64,000 nt of DNA from Halomonas alimentaria. GTDB lineage: Bacteria; Pseudomonadota; Gammaproteobacteria; Pseudomonadales; Halomonadaceae. Location of the stretch: positions 3,006,731 to 3,070,730 of the forward strand of contig NZ_WUTT01000001.1 of the NCBI RefSeq assembly GCF_009902005.1, in the 5' to 3' direction. The position numbers were made by a program, and so were the translations under genes. Of this stretch, positions 61,509 through 64,000 are shown piece by piece (position 1 is the stretch's first letter; each line of letters opens with the position of its first letter). The notes beneath the pieces are model-generated. The model searched no databases. It was given only the letters and a program-made list of their open reading frames with translations, and was not told where the DNA came from.

Positions 61509-62123
61509 ATGCCTTCACTCTCACGCCGTCGCTTCAGTCGACTCGTCCTTGCCACCCCGCTGGCGCTGCTGGGCGTCGGCTCTGCCCGGGCCAACCTGGT
61601 CGAGACACAGCTCACCCGGGCGCACCTGCCGCGCCACGCCGACGAGGTCTGGGTGCTGGTGGATGACAGCGAGGCCACGCTCATCGTCTACCGCGGCAAC
61701 CGCGAACTTGTGCGCTACGTGCCCATTTCGCTGGGGCGCGGCGGGGCTCGCCCCATGCGCCTGAAGGGCAGCGGGGCCACCCCCAAGGGGGAGTTTCGCG
61801 TCAATCGCTTCAACCACGAGAGCGACTGGCACCTGTTCGTCGGGCTCGACTACCCGACGCCGACCCATGCGCGTGTCGCACTGGATGAGGGCATCTTCAC
61901 CCAGCAGGACTACGACGACTATTTCCGCTACTACCGGGCCAACGGGTATCCTCCCCAGGATACCGCCCTGGGTGGCTTCATCGGCCTGCACGGCGTGGGC
62001 AAGGGAGACCCCGATATTCATCGCCAGTTTCACTGGACCCAGGGGTGCGTAGCGGTGACCGATGAGCAGATCGAGCGGTTGGCGGCGTTGATCGATATTG
62101 GCACACGCGTCGTGATCCGCTAG
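61509..62123 (+). CDS. L,D-transpeptidase family protein (YkuD domain), Tat-like signal
   Basis: Periplasmic YkuD-domain protein. From ATG 61509 the product is 204 residues. The N-terminus SRRRFSRLVLATPLALLG looks like a twin-arginine signal cleaved after SARA. The YkuD domain has VLVDDSEATLIVYRG, TPKGEFRVNRF, His161 in GLHGVG and nucleophile Cys180 in FHWTQGCVAVTDEQ. The single-domain form resembles small ErfK/YafK-like proteins that either link or cut Lpp-peptidoglycan bonds. It lies directly before the Lpp-like gene. A start at 61473 would add 12 residues. Confidence 0.82.
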   Translation: MPSLSRRRFSRLVLATPLALLGVGSARANLVETQLTRAHLPRHADEVWVLVDDSEATLIVYRGNRELVRYVPISLGRGGARPMRLKGSGATPKGEFRVNRFNHESDWHLFVGLDYPTPTHARVALDEGIFTQQDYDDYFRYYRANGYPPQDTALGGFIGLHGVGKGDPDIHRQFHWTQGCVAVTDEQIERLAALIDIGTRVVIR

Positions 62124-62172
62124 GCTGGTACATGCGCAAGGGACGTTAAAGCGATGGACAAGCGCCGTTGCG

Positions 62173-62178
62173 TATAAT
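62173..62178 (+). promoter_or_regulatory. Consensus -10 of the lpp-like gene
   Basis: TATAAT followed by AAAAC, in a locally AT-rich patch 142 bases before the ATG. No good -35 stands 16-18 bases upstream (AGCGAT at 62150), so the promoter may be extended or activator-dependent. Confidence 0.5.
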
Positions 62179-62242
62179 AAAACAGCGTTTGACTCCCGTG
62201 CTTCGAGTACAAGTTGTTTCGAGCACAAGTCGCTGCAGACGC

Positions 62243-62278
62243 GCCTGCAGTCGCAGGCAAGACGCCTGACTTTCAGGC
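62243..62278 (+). promoter_or_regulatory. Two tandem hairpins in the lpp leader
   Basis: GCCTGC-AGTC-GCAGGC (62243-62258) and GCCTGA-CTTT-TCAGGC (62264-62278), the second followed by TTCTTTC. They lie in the predicted 5' untranslated leader, 41 bases before the start codon. Upstream TTCGAGTACAAG / TTCGAGCACAAG (62203-62227) is a near-perfect direct repeat. Confidence 0.6.
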
Positions 62279-62319
62279 TTCTTTCAACGCAGTACCAAGG
62301 AAGACCCAAGGAGAACACC

Positions 62320-62583
62320 ATGACTCTGAAGACCACCCTGAAGCTGACCGCCGCCGCTGCCTCTCTGGCCATCCTGGCTGGCTGTGCTTCCACCAGTGCC
62401 CTGGAAGAGGTTCGCATGACCGCTGAGTCTGCACAGGCCGACGCTGCAGAAGCTCGCAGCATCGCTGTTCAGGCGCAGAACACCGCCAACCAGGCCCAGC
62501 GTGATGCCCAGGCGGCTCTGCAGATGTCCGAGCAGAACCGCGACGAAATGAACCGCATGTTCAGCCGCTCCATGCAGAAGTAA
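62320..62583 (+). CDS. lpp: Lpp/OprI-like outer-membrane lipoprotein
   Basis: Small abundant lipoprotein that tethers the outer membrane to peptidoglycan. The 87-residue precursor has lipobox LAGC with Cys22. The mature part is an alanine-zipper coiled coil with heptads (AQADAAEARSIAVQAQNTANQA) cut by none of the usual breaks. It ends MFSRSMQK with a C-terminal Lys, as needed for attachment to diaminopimelate. An AAGGAGAA ribosome site precedes ATG. L,D-transpeptidase genes lie on both sides. It is Lpp-like by features; OprI is the nearer Pseudomonas name. Confidence 0.85.
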   Translation: MTLKTTLKLTAAAASLAILAGCASTSALEEVRMTAESAQADAAEARSIAVQAQNTANQAQRDAQAALQMSEQNRDEMNRMFSRSMQK

Positions 62584-62634
62584 TTCTGCTGGAGTGCTGA
62601 CATCGCCTCAGGGCGATGGCGGTTGTGCAGGAAC

Positions 62635-62664
62635 AGAAGACCCCGCCTCGGCGGGGTCTTCTTG
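62635..62664. terminator. Strong terminator after lpp, bidirectional
   Basis: Stem AGAAGACCCCGCC / GGCGGGGTCTTCT with a 2-base TC loop, then TGTTT. It sits between the convergent lpp and L,D-transpeptidase genes and carries A residues on the far side for use on the minus strand. Confidence 0.88.
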
Positions 62665-62687
62665 TTTCCGGATTGTGGTTCCGATGC

Positions 62688-63722
62688 TTAGCGCTCGGCG
62701 ATGGCGATGGACTCATAGAGGTTGCGCGGTTCGGCCGGCTCCGGGGTCGGTTCTTCCTCGGCCGTCTTGAGCAGCGAGATGGCCTGGCCATCGGGGGACT
62801 CCACCAGCGCGCGCAGGCGCTTGTAGTCCACCGGAGGCTGCTCCTCGCCGAAGACCTGGGCCACCTTGTCCATGGCGAACATCAGCGGCTCGAAGCCTTC
62901 GCGATTCTCTTCCAGTGCCGGATAGGACTGGGCCAGCAGCTCGCCATCCGCCGTCCAGCCGGCCTTGAACGGCTGGTCGATGATGTTGACCCGGGTGCCG
63001 CTGGGAACGCGCTCGTAGAGCGATTCGATATCCTCGGGGAACATGCGGATGCAGCCGCGACTCACACGCATGCCGACCCCCTCGGGCTTGTTGGTACCGT
63101 GGATCAGATAGCTGGGGATGCCCAGCAGGATGGCGTGGCGGCCCAGCGGATTGTCGGGGCCAGCAGGGACCACCGACGGCGCCGGCTCGCCACGGGCGGC
63201 GGCCTCACGGCGCATCGAGGCGGGCGGTGACCACGCCGGGTCCTTGACCTTGATGGTGGTCTTGGTCACCCCGACCGGCGTGGAGAACTCCTCGCGGCCC
63301 ACGCTGATCGGGTAGGTCTCCACCACGCCGGGCTCCGAGAAGTAGTAGAGGCGCAGTTCTGAAAGGTTGATCACGATGCCATCCCGCTTGGTATCGGGCA
63401 GCACCCGGCGAGCCGGAATGGTGACCTCGGTATCGGCGAAGGGAGCCCAGATACTGACATCCGGATTGGCCATCCGGATCTCTTCGTAGCCGACGTTGTG
63501 CTCGCGGGCGATGTCGATAAGGGTGTCTCCCTCCTCGACGGTGACCGTATAGCTTTCGCCTATCACGCTGCCTTCCTCGGGCAACGCGTAATGGCCACGC
63601 GGCAGCTCATGGACATCTTCATAGGCAGGAGTGGCAGCCTGCGCACCGGAGGCGAGCAGGGCACCGAATCCTATTGCCATGGCGCGGCAAAGGCCGCGAG
63701 GGGTCAGTGTCAGGATATTCAT
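62688..63722 (-). CDS. L,D-transpeptidase with LysM domain (ErfK/YbiS/YcfS type)
   Basis: Periplasmic enzyme that links Lpp to diaminopimelate or forms 3-3 cross-links. The 344-residue protein has a signal peptide (about 1-29, ends AQA), a LysM peptidoglycan-binding domain (about 57-102, YTVTVEEGDTLIDIAREHNV), and a YkuD domain with His208 in YLIHGTNKPEGVG and Cys224 in RVSRGCIRMFPED. An extended acidic C-terminus (about 280-344) follows. Domain order matches the E. coli Lpp-anchoring enzymes, and the lpp-like gene is the convergent neighbour. Confidence 0.92.
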   Translation of the reverse strand: MNILTLTPRGLCRAMAIGFGALLASGAQAATPAYEDVHELPRGHYALPEEGSVIGESYTVTVEEGDTLIDIAREHNVGYEEIRMANPDVSIWAPFADTEVTIPARRVLPDTKRDGIVINLSELRLYYFSEPGVVETYPISVGREEFSTPVGVTKTTIKVKDPAWSPPASMRREAAARGEPAPSVVPAGPDNPLGRHAILLGIPSYLIHGTNKPEGVGMRVSRGCIRMFPEDIESLYERVPSGTRVNIIDQPFKAGWTADGELLAQSYPALEENREGFEPLMFAMDKVAQVFGEEQPPVDYKRLRALVESPDGQAISLLKTAEEEPTPEPAEPRNLYESIAIAER

Positions 63723-63854
63723 CAGGGTCGTTCAACTCCGGGAAGCTGTAGGGTCACCGGTTATTCCCTTGACCGGTGCCGGTGGTCGGTGCGATGAGAC
63801 GTTTCTATAACCCTATAGAGTGCAGGGAAAGTCGGCGGTTCGCCAGTTCTGCTA

Positions 63855-63959
63855 GGCCTTCGGCCAGCCAGAAGCCACAAGCTACAAGGAGCAAGTTTCA
63901 AGGAAACCCTTGGGCCTTCGGCCAGCCACAAGCCACAAGGAGCAAGTTTCAAGGAAAAC
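63855..63959. repeat. Two tandem hairpin-plus-AAG-heptad elements
   Basis: Copy 1 (63855-63911): GGCCTTCGGCC, AGCCAG, then AAGCCAC AAGCTAC AAGGAGC AAGTTTC AAGGAAA. Copy 2 (63913-63959): the same, but lacking exactly the heptad AAGCTAC. The 278 bases from 63723 to the window end hold no gene I can support. Confidence 0.92.
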
Positions 63960-64000
63960 CTGTTGCTTCCAGCGATGTGAGCAATATCATCCTGGCTTGC

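Overview
The window is ordinary chromosomal DNA from a GC-rich gammaproteobacterium. Gene content and order point to Halomonadaceae (a Halomonas-like organism). Conserved gammaproteobacterial blocks are present: accBC-prmA-dusB-fis-purH, and proA-nadD-rsfS-rlmH-mrdAB-mltB-rlpA-dacA-ybeD-lipB. There is also a DUF3141/PhaC-like protein, a PPi-type phosphofructokinase, and many acidic envelope proteins. I see no prophage, integrase, insertion sequence or CRISPR array. The assignment to family is inference from gene content; no rRNA is present.

Layout. 88-7340: vitamin B12 uptake and assembly (btuB-F-C-D, cobO, bluB, cobQ), one plus-strand run with overlapping genes. 7363-14478: minus-strand biotin operon bioB-F-H-C-D, then tRNA-Leu(UAG), then bioA and an unknown envelope gene. 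The divergent bioB/comF region carries two BirA-like inverted repeats. 14542-19776: comF, srkA, a secreted unknown, folE, folX and gabD. 19954-28216: minus-strand purH, fis, dusB, prmA, accC, accB and dsbD. 28457-36606: a DUF2333 protein, ppa, a PP2C-kinase fusion that looks catalytically dead in both halves, pfp, mpl, ubiX and a LysE-type exporter. 36751-39979: a DedA-PAP2 fusion and two membrane proteins with eroded GGDEF domains. 40081-51723: proline and NAD genes, ribosome silencing and methylation, the rod-shape/peptidoglycan block, and lipoate genes. 52031-59428: DUF3141 protein, topA, DUF6586, a NYN-domain protein, and a two-gene unit behind a perfect FNR/Anr box. 59767-63722: ABC-F ATPase, then an Lpp-like lipoprotein between two L,D-transpeptidases.

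Functional links. The biotin operon and accBC supply and use biotin for malonyl-CoA. mrdA/rodA/mltB/rlpA/dacA, mpl, the two L,D-transpeptidases and Lpp form a strong cell-wall theme, and the DedA-PAP2 fusion plausibly belongs to it through undecaprenyl-phosphate recycling.

The least explained content is non-coding. (1) A dispersed family of 7-bp-phased AAGNNNN heptads, often preceded by a small hairpin with a CTTCG-type loop, sits at four of the eight convergent gene junctions and again at the right end. (2) A 98-99 bp structured repeat occurs twice, at 24093 and 59548, with compensatory base changes in its stems. (3) A 21-bp tandem repeat duplicates the last six codons and stop of folX.
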